Origin: Alphaproteobacteria bacterium
GTDB taxonomy: Bacteria > Pseudomonadota > Alphaproteobacteria > JANQSM01
Assembly: GCA_028284025.1 (NCBI GenBank)
Contig: JANQSM010000210.1
Coordinates: 1-7,155, forward strand
Length of the DNA stretch: 7,155 nt
Direction: 5' to 3'
Shown here: piece after piece, positions 1 to 5,699 of the stretch
Numbering within the stretch: position 1 is the stretch's first letter
Layout of the letters: every line of letters begins with the position of its first letter
Position numbers and translations under genes: made by a program
The notes under the pieces: generated by a model
The model's database searches: none
What the model was told of the DNA's origin: nothing
The model's input: the letters and a program-made list of their open reading frames with translations, nothing else

Positions 1-528
1 CCGCCGCGGTTGAAGATGCATTCCAGCGACAACAATTTTGCCAAAATCAACTTCATACATGCCTTCCCCGACTCTTGAATCGAATGGCAGGCAGGCCAAA
101 GCAAAATCTGTCTGCAAAGACTGGCGACTGGTCACGCTGTTATATCCGACAGCTGCCAAAGGTGTATTTGCCTGCAATAGTTGATGGATTCTAACCATCA
201 TCTGATAATGAGTTAGTGGCCGCCGCCGCTTGTGCCATAACTCACGGGCTGATGTCCCAGCCTGTAACAAAAATTCTGCCGATGGTATAAAGTCCGGGCG
301 GAGCCTGGCTTGAAAAAAGGCAAGATTTGGCCGCGGATGCAGTGCTTCCATTCCCTCAGGTATTGTAAAGCTTTGCCTATCCAGCCAACCATCCAGCTTC
401 ATTCCCAAATATTCAACTGCAACAGATCGGGCTGTCGAATGACCGCCCGAAGTCTTTATATCATGCAAGACCTGCGTCCCAAATGGGCCGGGTAAAGGGG
501 AATATGAACCTGGTTGATGCACAGACAT
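1..528 (-). CDS. Unrecognised hypothetical protein, 5' part only (cut by left edge)
   Basis: The minus frame is open for 176 codons from an ATG at 528 to the window edge, with no stop. It begins MSVHQPGSYSPLPGPFGTQV. An in-frame TAA lies upstream with no other start between, so the ATG is well supported. An AGGAG lies 11 nt upstream, inside a small hairpin. I do not recognise the family. The visible part is soluble-looking: no signal peptide, no membrane segment, one cysteine near residue 145, a basic RELWHKRRR patch near residue 100, and a mixed helix/strand composition. It is on the same strand as the sigma/anti-sigma operon but 89 bases beyond it, and it seems to have its own promoter, so membership of the metal-stress regulon is not implied. 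The absence of minus-strand stops over 528 bases and the sensible start support a real gene. Confidence 0.7.
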   Translation of the reverse strand, partial: MSVHQPGSYSPLPGPFGTQVLHDIKTSGGHSTARSVAVEYLGMKLDGWLDRQSFTIPEGMEALHPRPNLAFFQARLRPDFIPSAEFLLQAGTSARELWHKRRRPLTHYQMMVRIHQLLQANTPLAAVGYNSVTSRQSLQTDFALACLPFDSRVGEGMYEVDFGKIVVAGMHLQPRR

Positions 529-531
529 GTG

Positions 532-544
532 AGGAGTTACTCCT
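532..544 (-). promoter_or_regulatory. Ribosome binding site inside a short hairpin
   Basis: On the minus strand the 13 bases read AGGAGTAACTCCT. This is a perfect 5-bp stem (AGGAG paired with CTCCT) around a TAA loop. The AGGAG is the only Shine-Dalgarno candidate for the gene starting at 528, with an 11-nt spacer, and its partner arm is an anti-Shine-Dalgarno-like CTCCT. The structure is seen directly. A role in limiting translation is inference, because the stem is short. Confidence 0.35.
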
Positions 545-568
545 GCAACGCATTAAATCTCCACAAAG

Positions 569-597
569 GATATAGAACAAAATCGGGGGGTTTGCAA
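569..597 (-). promoter_or_regulatory. Possible housekeeping promoter for the gene at 1-528
   Basis: On the minus strand TTGCAA (592-597) is separated by 17 bp from TATATC (569-574), each matching about four of six bases of the sigma-70 consensus. Transcription would start near 562, giving a leader of about 34 nt before the ATG at 528. No clear terminator hairpin is visible between the end of nrsF (618) and this site, so read-through from upstream cannot be excluded. Confidence 0.35.
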
Positions 598-617
598 ATC
601 AAAAGTAAAAATGGGCC

Positions 618-1271
618 TTAGCGCCACCTTAATAAAAAGCGCCCAGCGACATAGAAAACAGCGGTGAATGCTACCACCATCCCCAGATGCCAGACCAACT
701 GCACCAGGCTAGGGTCCACGTTATCATGTATAATCCAGGATCCAGCACACAGCGAAGAAACCGCCAACCCAGCCAGCGCAGCAGATGTGCGGGGGTTAAT
801 CGGTGCGAAATTCCGCATGACAACAATCATCAGAATTGCCAAAGGCAGGCCGTATTTGATCATATGATGGACACAAATCGGATTATGGTAATATTCCAGT
901 TTTCCTGCCTGATAATCTTCCCAAATACCGTATCCCAGGGTAGCAACCCAAAGAATAAAAAATACAAAAGGAATAAACGCAATCTGTCGAGAAAATCCGG
1001 GAATCGCCAAAGCAAAGGCTGCCATGGTTGCTGTTACCCCTGTACCAACACCAAAGAATACTTGTGAAACAAAATGCCAGTCGGTCATTTTGTCTAGTAA
1101 ATCCGGGCGGATCCCGAAATAATGCAGCGCTATTACAATAACCGGCACTGCCACAGCCATAAAAATTAAAGTGGCAGAAAACGGGCAGCAAACAAACGGC
1201 ACCTTACAGTCTTCCTGACTCAAAGACTGAATCAGATTGTCCGTTGTCTGTTTTTTACTTTTAGCACTCAT
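618..1271 (-). CDS. nrsF: NrsF-like (DUF1109) membrane anti-sigma factor
   Basis: A 217-residue inner-membrane protein, predicted to bind the ECF sigma factor encoded just upstream and release it under metal stress, as described for Caulobacter NrsF. The N-terminus (TTDNLIQSLSQE) matches the short cytoplasmic start typical of the family. Six hydrophobic segments can be seen at about 32-52, 66-90, 97-117, 138-153, 162-180 and 190-214, and the length is usual for DUF1109. Cysteines are at 22, 28, 29, 133 and 175. C133 sits at the start of the fourth helix, where a family cysteine is expected. The family 'LHC' motif before the last helix appears here as IHD (residues 181-183), so the second canonical cysteine seems replaced by Asp, with C175 one to two turns upstream. 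The gene follows the sigma gene after an 11-bp gap, with an AAGG about 6 nt before its ATG, so the two are surely cotranscribed. Confidence 0.88.
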   Translation of the reverse strand: MSAKSKKQTTDNLIQSLSQEDCKVPFVCCPFSATLIFMAVAVPVIVIALHYFGIRPDLLDKMTDWHFVSQVFFGVGTGVTATMAAFALAIPGFSRQIAFIPFVFFILWVATLGYGIWEDYQAGKLEYYHNPICVHHMIKYGLPLAILMIVVMRNFAPINPRTSAALAGLAVSSLCAGSWIIHDNVDPSLVQLVWHLGMVVAFTAVFYVAGRFLLRWR

Positions 1272-1282
1272 AACTTGCCTTT

Positions 1283-1852
1283 TTACTTTAACTCAACTGC
1301 CATAATGGTTTTTAAACTTTTGTACGCCCGGTGCGCATTCACTTTCACCGCCGAAACACTCATGCCCATTTTTACGGCGGCTTCTGCCATGGAAAGTCCC
1401 TCCAGCTTAACCAGCCGCACGGCATCACGTTGTTTCTTTGGAAGCTTGCGCAAAGACTTCTCGATCAAATCACGTTCTTCCAAATTAACTTCCTTACTAT
1501 TCGCAGTATTATCAGTAAAAGTTTCAAGATAATCCTGACCAGAATAAATTTCTTTGGATTCCTTACTGGTAAATGCCCGCACGGCTTCTACGACGCGGTA
1601 GCGCGTAATGGCGTACAGCCAGGGGCGAAATGGTCGCCGTGGATCATAGGTATGACGTGCTCTGTGTACACTCAACAAAACATCCTGCACAATATCTTCC
1701 ACCATTTCGCGACGCCCGCGCCATCGCTGGTTTACAATAGAGCGCACGATTGGGGTGATCTCCCGCAATAGCTTAGCGTAGGAAGTGTTATCCCCTTTTT
1801 GCGCGGCCTTCATCAAAAGCCGTAAGTCTGATTGAGTATCTTTTTTTGCCAT
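1283..1852 (-). CDS. sigF: ECF sigma factor, SigF type, partner of NrsF
   Basis: A 189-residue group 4 sigma factor that directs RNA polymerase to metal-stress promoters. Region 2 spans about residues 20-92 and includes VEDIVQDVLLSVH (51-63) and the RPFRPWLYAITRYRVVEAVR stretch (73-92), typical of regions 2.1 to 2.4. Region 4 spans about 122-184 with the helix-turn-helix LSMAEAAVKMGMSVSAVKV. There is no C-terminal extension. Pairing with a DUF1109 gene and divergence from bufABCD match the Caulobacter SigF arrangement, usually placed in ECF group 16 (from memory). The ATG at 1852 has no clear Shine-Dalgarno; the preceding 20 bases are almost all A and T, so translation may be weak. Its mRNA leader must cross the divergent bufA promoter. 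I see no good ECF-type promoter on this strand, so autoregulation is not supported by sequence. Confidence 0.93.
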   Translation of the reverse strand: MAKKDTQSDLRLLMKAAQKGDNTSYAKLLREITPIVRSIVNQRWRGRREMVEDIVQDVLLSVHRARHTYDPRRPFRPWLYAITRYRVVEAVRAFTSKESKEIYSGQDYLETFTDNTANSKEVNLEERDLIEKSLRKLPKKQRDAVRLVKLEGLSMAEAAVKMGMSVSAVKVNAHRAYKSLKTIMAVELK

Positions 1853-1866
1853 TAAAATTTTGTTTT

Positions 1867-1891
1867 GTAACTTTTTATGCCATAGTACGAA
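1867..1891 (+). promoter_or_regulatory. ECF (SigF-type) promoter of the buf operon
   Basis: GTAACT (1867-1872), 15 bp, then CGAA (1888-1891). This is the GTAAC / CGAA pattern expected for SigF-class ECF promoters. Transcription would start near 1898, giving a leader of about 70 nt before bufA. The site begins only 15 bases from the sigma ATG at 1852 and faces the other way, so sigma-dependent firing occurs within the sigma gene's own leader. I found no second GTAAC-N15/16-CGAA pair upstream of another gene in the window. Confidence 0.75.
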
Positions 1892-1970
1892 TGGCTTTAT
1901 TATCAGACTTACCTCTGAATTGAAACTGAAAAGTCAACTTTTAACGTAAAAGACATAAAGGAATCTTCAT

Positions 1971-2246
1971 ATGAAAACGACTAAAGTTCTTGCTTTAACT
2001 GCAATTTCAACTGCGCTTTCGTTAAGTGCCATCAGTTTGGCACCTACGCCAGTGCAGGCTAAAGAAATGGAAAAATGCTACGGTGTTGTTAAAGCTGGGC
2101 ACAATGACTGTGCAAACGCTGCCGGAACCCATTCTTGCGCAGGACACGCCACCACTGACGGAGATGCCGGTGAATGGCTTCTGCTACCAAAAGGAACTTG
2201 TGACAAGTTGGTTGGCGGCAGCACCGAACCTAAAGCCAAGAACTAA
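1971..2246 (+). CDS. bufA: Bufferin precursor peptide (DUF2282)
   Basis: A 91-residue exported precursor of a copper-binding, ribosomally made modified peptide. Residues 1-30 form a Sec signal peptide: a Lys-rich start, a hydrophobic core (6-24) and VQA before K31 as the likely cleavage site. The mature part carries the four family cysteines C36, C47, C56 and C77 in the contexts KCYGV, NDCAN, HSCAG and KGTCDKLVGG, all hallmarks of DUF2282. In studied bufferins the two central cysteines become thiooxazole-type heterocycles that bind copper and the outer pair forms a disulfide; by position that would be C47/C56 and C36/C77 here. Extra histidines at 44, 54 and 59 flank the modified cysteines. 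A good AAGGA lies 8 nt before the ATG, the strongest ribosome binding site of the operon, which fits a precursor needed in excess over its enzymes. Confidence 0.95.
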   Translation: MKTTKVLALTAISTALSLSAISLAPTPVQAKEMEKCYGVVKAGHNDCANAAGTHSCAGHATTDGDAGEWLLLPKGTCDKLVGGSTEPKAKN

Positions 2247-2261
2247 TTTTTATTGATACCT

Positions 2262-3149
2262 ATGATGCCCCACTTTCCTGTCTCTTCCGGTCGTGATATT
2301 CCACTTGCCGCAGGGATTGGATTGCGGGGGCCTCATAAACGTGAAATCCTAGATGAAAAACCGGCCATTGCATGGCTGGAAGTCCATTCTGAAAATTATT
2401 TTGGCGGCGGCTTACCCGTTAGAATGCTGGAAGAAATCCGCGTTGATTACCCGTTAAGTTTTCATGGAGTAGCCCTGTCTTTAGGATCTTGCGACGGCTT
2501 AAGCACAGATCATTTAAAATCATTAAAAACAATTGTCGACCGGTTTGAACCAGGTCTGGTTTCTGAGCATGTGTCCTGGAGCGAAGTTCATGGCACCCAT
2601 CTCAACGATCTTTTACCGCTGCCCTATACGCAAGAAGCTTTAGATATTGTCTGCCGCAATATTCACCATATGCAAGACTTTTTGGGTCGGCAAATTCTGG
2701 TAGAAAACCCGTCCACCTATCTGGAATATAAACATTCCACCATTCCGGAGGCTGATTTTATGGTCGAAGTCGCCACCAGAACAGGCTGTAAATTACTGTT
2801 GGATGTGAATAATATTTTTGTCAGTGCCCAGAACCACAACCTGGATGCCTTTGATTATATTAGAAAAATTCCACCTGCCCTGGTTGGTGAAATCCATCTT
2901 GCAGGCCATTCGGAGATAAAAGTAAACAGCCGCGCGTCGATTTTGATTGATGATCATGGTTCAAAAGTGAAAAATGATGTCTGGGGCCTGTTTGAATTTA
3001 CTTTGCAACAAACTGGCAGAGTGCCTGTTTTAGTAGAATGGGACACGGACGTCCCGGACTTGCAAACATTGCTGGCAGAAGCTACAACTGCCCAGCGGTA
3101 TCTTGATAACTTGCCAGCACGAGCAAAGGAAAAGCGGTATGCTGCGTAA
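2262..3149 (+). CDS. bufB: DUF692 multinuclear iron oxidase that modifies bufferin
   Basis: A TIM-barrel enzyme of the MNIO (DUF692) family, 295 residues from this start, expected to use two or three iron ions and oxygen to oxidise BufA cysteines in the cytoplasm before export. Family metal-site motifs appear in order (numbering from 2262): EVHSENYF (40-47), SFHG (H68), SEHVSWS (E102, H103), THLNDLLPLPYT (H113, D116), VENPSTYL (E148), LLLDVNNIFVSAQNH (D181, N183, H192), GEIHLAGH (E210, H212, H216), DDHG (H232) and LVEWDTD (E259, D261). All appear intact. The start is uncertain: TTG at 2253 or ATGs at 2262 and 2265 are in frame, and none has a Shine-Dalgarno. I chose the first ATG. The gap after bufA is 15 bp, so translation may depend on bufA ribosomes. 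The 3' end overlaps bufC by 11 bp. Confidence 0.94.
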   Translation: MMPHFPVSSGRDIPLAAGIGLRGPHKREILDEKPAIAWLEVHSENYFGGGLPVRMLEEIRVDYPLSFHGVALSLGSCDGLSTDHLKSLKTIVDRFEPGLVSEHVSWSEVHGTHLNDLLPLPYTQEALDIVCRNIHHMQDFLGRQILVENPSTYLEYKHSTIPEADFMVEVATRTGCKLLLDVNNIFVSAQNHNLDAFDYIRKIPPALVGEIHLAGHSEIKVNSRASILIDDHGSKVKNDVWGLFEFTLQQTGRVPVLVEWDTDVPDLQTLLAEATTAQRYLDNLPARAKEKRYAA

Positions 3150-3921
3150 TACACAAAAAGACTTTAAAGACGCGGTTTTGAATAAAGATTTTTCTTCCGC
3201 AGCTAATGATATCAAGCCCAAACGTGATATCGACCCCATTGATTTGATCCAGATTCACTTGAACAACTCAATGAAATCTCTGACCAAAGTCTTGAGATCC
3301 GCTTTTCCAGTGACAGAGCAAATTGTCGGAGAACAGTTTTTTACCGCCGCAGCTTATAAATTTATTCAGGAAAATCCCCCGCAAAGCGGATGCCTTACCT
3401 ATTTTGGCGGCGATTTTCCCGCTTTTCTGGCTGAGTTTGAACCAGCTAAAAGTTTGAAATATTTGCCCGATGTCGCCCGGTTAGAATGGGCCTGGCAACA
3501 CGCGTATCACGCTGTCGATGAAAAAGCGATTGATCTAAAAGACCTAATCAAAGTGGACAGCGCCCGCCAGGGCAACATTCATCTTAAATTCAATAATTCC
3601 ATCACACTGATTTATTCCCCCTATGCAATTGATACCATCTGGGAACGCCACAAACAGGGATTTGTTGATGAAGAAAGTGAAGAAATTGACGTGGAAGATC
3701 ACGCCGCTTATATGATGGTTGCCCGTCCGCGCTGGGAAGTTATTGTTCGTACACTGGATGTGACGTCTTATGTATTTTTAGAAAAACTGAAAAAAGGCGG
3801 CTCTTTAATTGAAGCCACTGATGCCGCCTTGCAGATTGAGCCTCGCTTTAACCTACAAAAAAATCTAGCAACATTTTTTGCCGATGGTTTGTTCACCCAT
3901 TATTATTTGAAAGAGGAATAG
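3139..3921 (+). CDS. bufC: DUF2063 partner protein of the bufferin-modifying enzyme
   Basis: A 260-residue BufC/HvfC-type partner expected to bind the BufA precursor and present it to BufB. The N-terminal DUF2063 domain (about residues 5-100) includes LTKVLRSAFPVTEQIVGEQF and the YFGGDFPAFL segment. It is followed by YLPDVARLEWAW (108-119), a highly characteristic family signature. The C-terminal half (about 130-255) resembles the second domain of these proteins and ends in LFTHYYLKEE. The frame also has an ATG at 3103, but that start has no ribosome binding site and would give a 47-base overlap with bufB. The ATG at 3139 is preceded by AGGA with 8 nt spacing and overlaps bufB by 11 bp, the usual arrangement for translational coupling of two subunits. 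The name 'DNA-binding domain' in older annotation of this family does not reflect its role here. Confidence 0.93.
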   Translation: MLRNTQKDFKDAVLNKDFSSAANDIKPKRDIDPIDLIQIHLNNSMKSLTKVLRSAFPVTEQIVGEQFFTAAAYKFIQENPPQSGCLTYFGGDFPAFLAEFEPAKSLKYLPDVARLEWAWQHAYHAVDEKAIDLKDLIKVDSARQGNIHLKFNNSITLIYSPYAIDTIWERHKQGFVDEESEEIDVEDHAAYMMVARPRWEVIVRTLDVTSYVFLEKLKKGGSLIEATDAALQIEPRFNLQKNLATFFADGLFTHYYLKEE

Positions 3922-3925
3922 AAAA

Positions 3926-4354
3926 ATGTCTTTTATCACCCGTACCAGCCAATTTAAAATTTATCTGTCAGAAAAGTATCTTGCTCCGATTGTGAGTTTC
4001 CTGATCCGCTTGAAAATGGCACATATCTTTTTTGTTTCGGGCTGGATTAAAGCCAACAACTGGGACTCTACCCTGTTCTTGTTTGAGCATGAACACCCCG
4101 TCTTAGGCTTGCCTGCGGCTACGGCAGCTGTTCTGGCAACTGCGGCAGAAATTCTTTTACCTGCCATGTTGGTATTAGGTCTTGGTGCACGTGTAGCAGC
4201 TTTTGGCTTGCTGATCATGACCGGAGTGATTGAATTTTCCTACCAATCCTTCCCCATCCACCAGCTTTGGGCATTATTGCTATTGGTAATTATCGCCCAC
4301 GGCCCTGGATCTATCTCTGTTGATCACCAAATTCGCAAGAAAGTATTGGGCTAG
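3926..4354 (+). CDS. bufD: DoxX-family inner-membrane protein of the buf operon
   Basis: A 142-residue membrane protein with four predicted helices at about 18-42, 60-84, 87-107 and 110-128. DoxX landmarks are present: FFVSGWIKANNW (35-46), AEILLPAMLVLGLGAR (74-89) and HQLWALLLLVIIAHGPGSISVD near the end. Its exact role is not established. DoxX proteins are common last members of bufferin operons, and one idea is that they help redox handling or quinone-linked electron transfer for the peptide or the oxidase. It starts 4 bases after bufC stops, with GAGGA 8 nt before the ATG, so it is cotranscribed. I see no Rho-independent terminator after it. Confidence 0.88.
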   Translation: MSFITRTSQFKIYLSEKYLAPIVSFLIRLKMAHIFFVSGWIKANNWDSTLFLFEHEHPVLGLPAATAAVLATAAEILLPAMLVLGLGARVAAFGLLIMTGVIEFSYQSFPIHQLWALLLLVIIAHGPGSISVDHQIRKKVLG

Positions 4355-4382
4355 GGTAACTGGCTGACCGTATAAATAATAG

Positions 4383-4410
4383 TTGATACATTCAAACCAT
4401 AGTCTACCAT
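4383..4410 (+). promoter_or_regulatory. Possible housekeeping promoter giving a nearly leaderless mRNA
   Basis: TTGATA (4383-4388) and TACCAT (4405-4410) are 16 bp apart, a fair sigma-70 match. Transcription would begin near 4417, only about three bases before the ATG at 4420, which has no Shine-Dalgarno. The 65-base gap after bufD otherwise holds only A/T-rich sequence and no terminator hairpin that I can see. Confidence 0.35.
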
Positions 4411-4419
4411 AAAATTCTT

Positions 4420-5013
4420 ATGCAAGACCGTTTGATTATTCCGGATGCCGCTTCAAGAAAAGCTTTATTTATTATTGATGTTCAGCCCGCTACTTTTAAA
4501 TCAGAGCTTCCCCTTTTAATCACCAAACAAATTGTGCGTTTCATAGAAAAAGTCCCCTATGATGCCTATGTAATTGCCGAATATCATGCACCGCCACAAG
4601 CCATGTTTGGCAAGGAAAATGACTATGTTCTCGCTGAACAAGAAACCGGACAAACATGTGATTCTGTTGTGAAAGCTGTAGCGCCCTATCAAGATGTACT
4701 GTTACGCATAAGAAAGACAAACAGATCCTGCTTTAAAGGAACAGACGCCCTTGCTTTACAGGACTTTTTGGCACAAAAAGAAATCGAAGAAATCCACTTC
4801 ACTGGCTTTGACATTAACGATTGTGTTCTTGCCAGCGCTTTTGAAGCGATTGATTCAGGTTTTTATAGCTTCATCCTGGAAGAACTTTGCCATCATAATT
4901 CTGGTATTGAGACTTTGAAAGACGCGGCGCTAACCATTTTTCATCGTCAGAACATGACAAATCACTCTTTAAAAGACAAGATCAACCGCAAGGTCATTGA
5001 CTTAAAAGGCTAG
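4420..5013 (+). CDS. Isochorismatase-like cysteine hydrolase
   Basis: A 197-residue cytoplasmic hydrolase of the isochorismatase/nicotinamidase superfamily. The three catalytic positions can be read: D20 in ALFIIDVQ, K99 in RIRKTNRSCF and C135 in TGFDINDCVLASAFEAIDSGF. The last is followed by the usual helix carrying the small-residue pattern, and then by a YSFILEELC strand. The length is typical. The nicotinamidase zinc motif DxHxxxH is not evident; only EYHAPPQAMFG lies in that area, so the substrate cannot be named (an amide or isochorismate-like ether is usual for the family). It follows bufD by 65 bases without a visible terminator, so it could be read through from the buf promoter, but it also has a promoter candidate of its own. 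Its stop overlaps the stop of the opposite-strand gene. Confidence 0.85.
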   Translation: MQDRLIIPDAASRKALFIIDVQPATFKSELPLLITKQIVRFIEKVPYDAYVIAEYHAPPQAMFGKENDYVLAEQETGQTCDSVVKAVAPYQDVLLRIRKTNRSCFKGTDALALQDFLAQKEIEEIHFTGFDINDCVLASAFEAIDSGFYSFILEELCHHNSGIETLKDAALTIFHRQNMTNHSLKDKINRKVIDLKG

Positions 5014-5699
5014 ACCTCATCGCCTTCCTCAGCTGACTCCATGTGTTCCTGCAATTTCTTCAGGTATTGCGCCACGTTGGATTTTAAGAATTTTGGATCG
5101 CGGGACAGATGTTTATCTACGGCGACTTTCAGGCCTTCCACCACCAGGCTGCCGGTTTCACCACCATCCCCCCGGATACGTGTTTCACCGATGTACAATA
5201 ATGTAATCACATGGGCCCGCAGGATTTCATAGGTCAAATCCGTAAAGACATTTTCTATACCTTCTTCTTCCTGCTCCTCTAGCTTGTGTAAATAAAAACA
5301 CAAAGATCGCGCCACGCGCGTCACGTATGGATAGCCAAAACTGGCCCCCTGGCCTTTGAGCTCATGAGCGTGCCAGTCCAGGCGCTTATAAGCCAGATGC
5401 CGTTCTTGACCACTGGAATCAATAAATACGTCAAAAGCTTTTTTCAGCTCCTGTACGTCGTAAATCAGATTGTTAATATAATCACGCGCCAGATCACGTA
5501 CAGCACGTTCAGCCTTTTCAATCACGCCTTTGTCAAAACCTTTGCCGCCCTTTTCACCCATTTTCTTCTTCAGGCGGTTGGGAGGCATAATCACCTCAAA
5601 CGGTTTTTTACCGTCTTCATTTACAACAATGCGCTGACGCTTGTCTTCATCTTCCTGGTCGGAACCGTCTTGTGGTATGTCTTCTGCCATAAGCTGCAT
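5010..5699 (-). CDS. Hpt-like histidine phosphotransfer protein
   Basis: A 229-residue soluble protein with a helical middle section (about 60-200). The key sign is WHAHELKGQGASFG (109-122), which fits the Hpt pattern HxLKGxxxxxG and makes H112 the likely phosphorylated residue. The first 58 residues are very charged and probably disordered: acidic first, then a Lys/Gly-rich stretch. The C-terminus is acidic (SAEEGDEV). It directly follows the response regulator gene: the TAA of that gene and the ATG of this one share one base, so translation is coupled. A second in-frame ATG three codons on (MAEDIP) is an alternative start. I infer that it exchanges phosphoryl groups with the neighbouring receiver. 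No kinase is present here. Assignment as Hpt rests on this motif and context, not on overall family recognition. Confidence 0.72.
   Translation of the reverse strand: MQLMAEDIPQDGSDQEDEDKRQRIVVNEDGKKPFEVIMPPNRLKKKMGEKGGKGFDKGVIEKAERAVRDLARDYINNLIYDVQELKKAFDVFIDSSGQERHLAYKRLDWHAHELKGQGASFGYPYVTRVARSLCFYLHKLEEQEEEGIENVFTDLTYEILRAHVITLLYIGETRIRGDGGETGSLVVEGLKVAVDKHLSRDPKFLKSNVAQYLKKLQEHMESAEEGDEV
5015..5034. repeat. 20-bp exact direct repeat, copy 1
   Basis: These 20 bases, at the 3' end of the Hpt-like gene, are identical to 6163-6182 in the response regulator gene. Both copies are in the same reading frame and encode AEEGDE with the same codons. Confidence 0.8.

Noticed and set aside
687..1067. 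126-residue plus-strand frame opposite nrsF
   Set aside because: Its composition looks like reverse-frame coding of the membrane protein; there is no ribosome binding site, and nrsF on the other strand is clearly the real gene.
1331..1771. 146-residue plus-strand frame opposite the ECF sigma gene
   Set aside because: It is fully inside a confidently recognised sigma factor gene and shows no family features or start signal.
1929..1942. AAAAGT/ACTTTT inverted repeat in the bufA leader
   Set aside because: Only about five A/T-dominated pairs with a 4-nt loop are possible, too weak to call a riboswitch or attenuator.
3103..3138. Upstream in-frame ATG extending bufC by 12 residues
   Set aside because: It has no Shine-Dalgarno and would overlap bufB by 47 bases. 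The ATG at 3139 has AGGA at 8 nt and gives a normal DUF2063 N-terminus.
4357..4372. GTAACT followed by CGTA after bufD, as a second ECF promoter
   Set aside because: The spacer is only 7 bp, far from the 15-16 bp needed.
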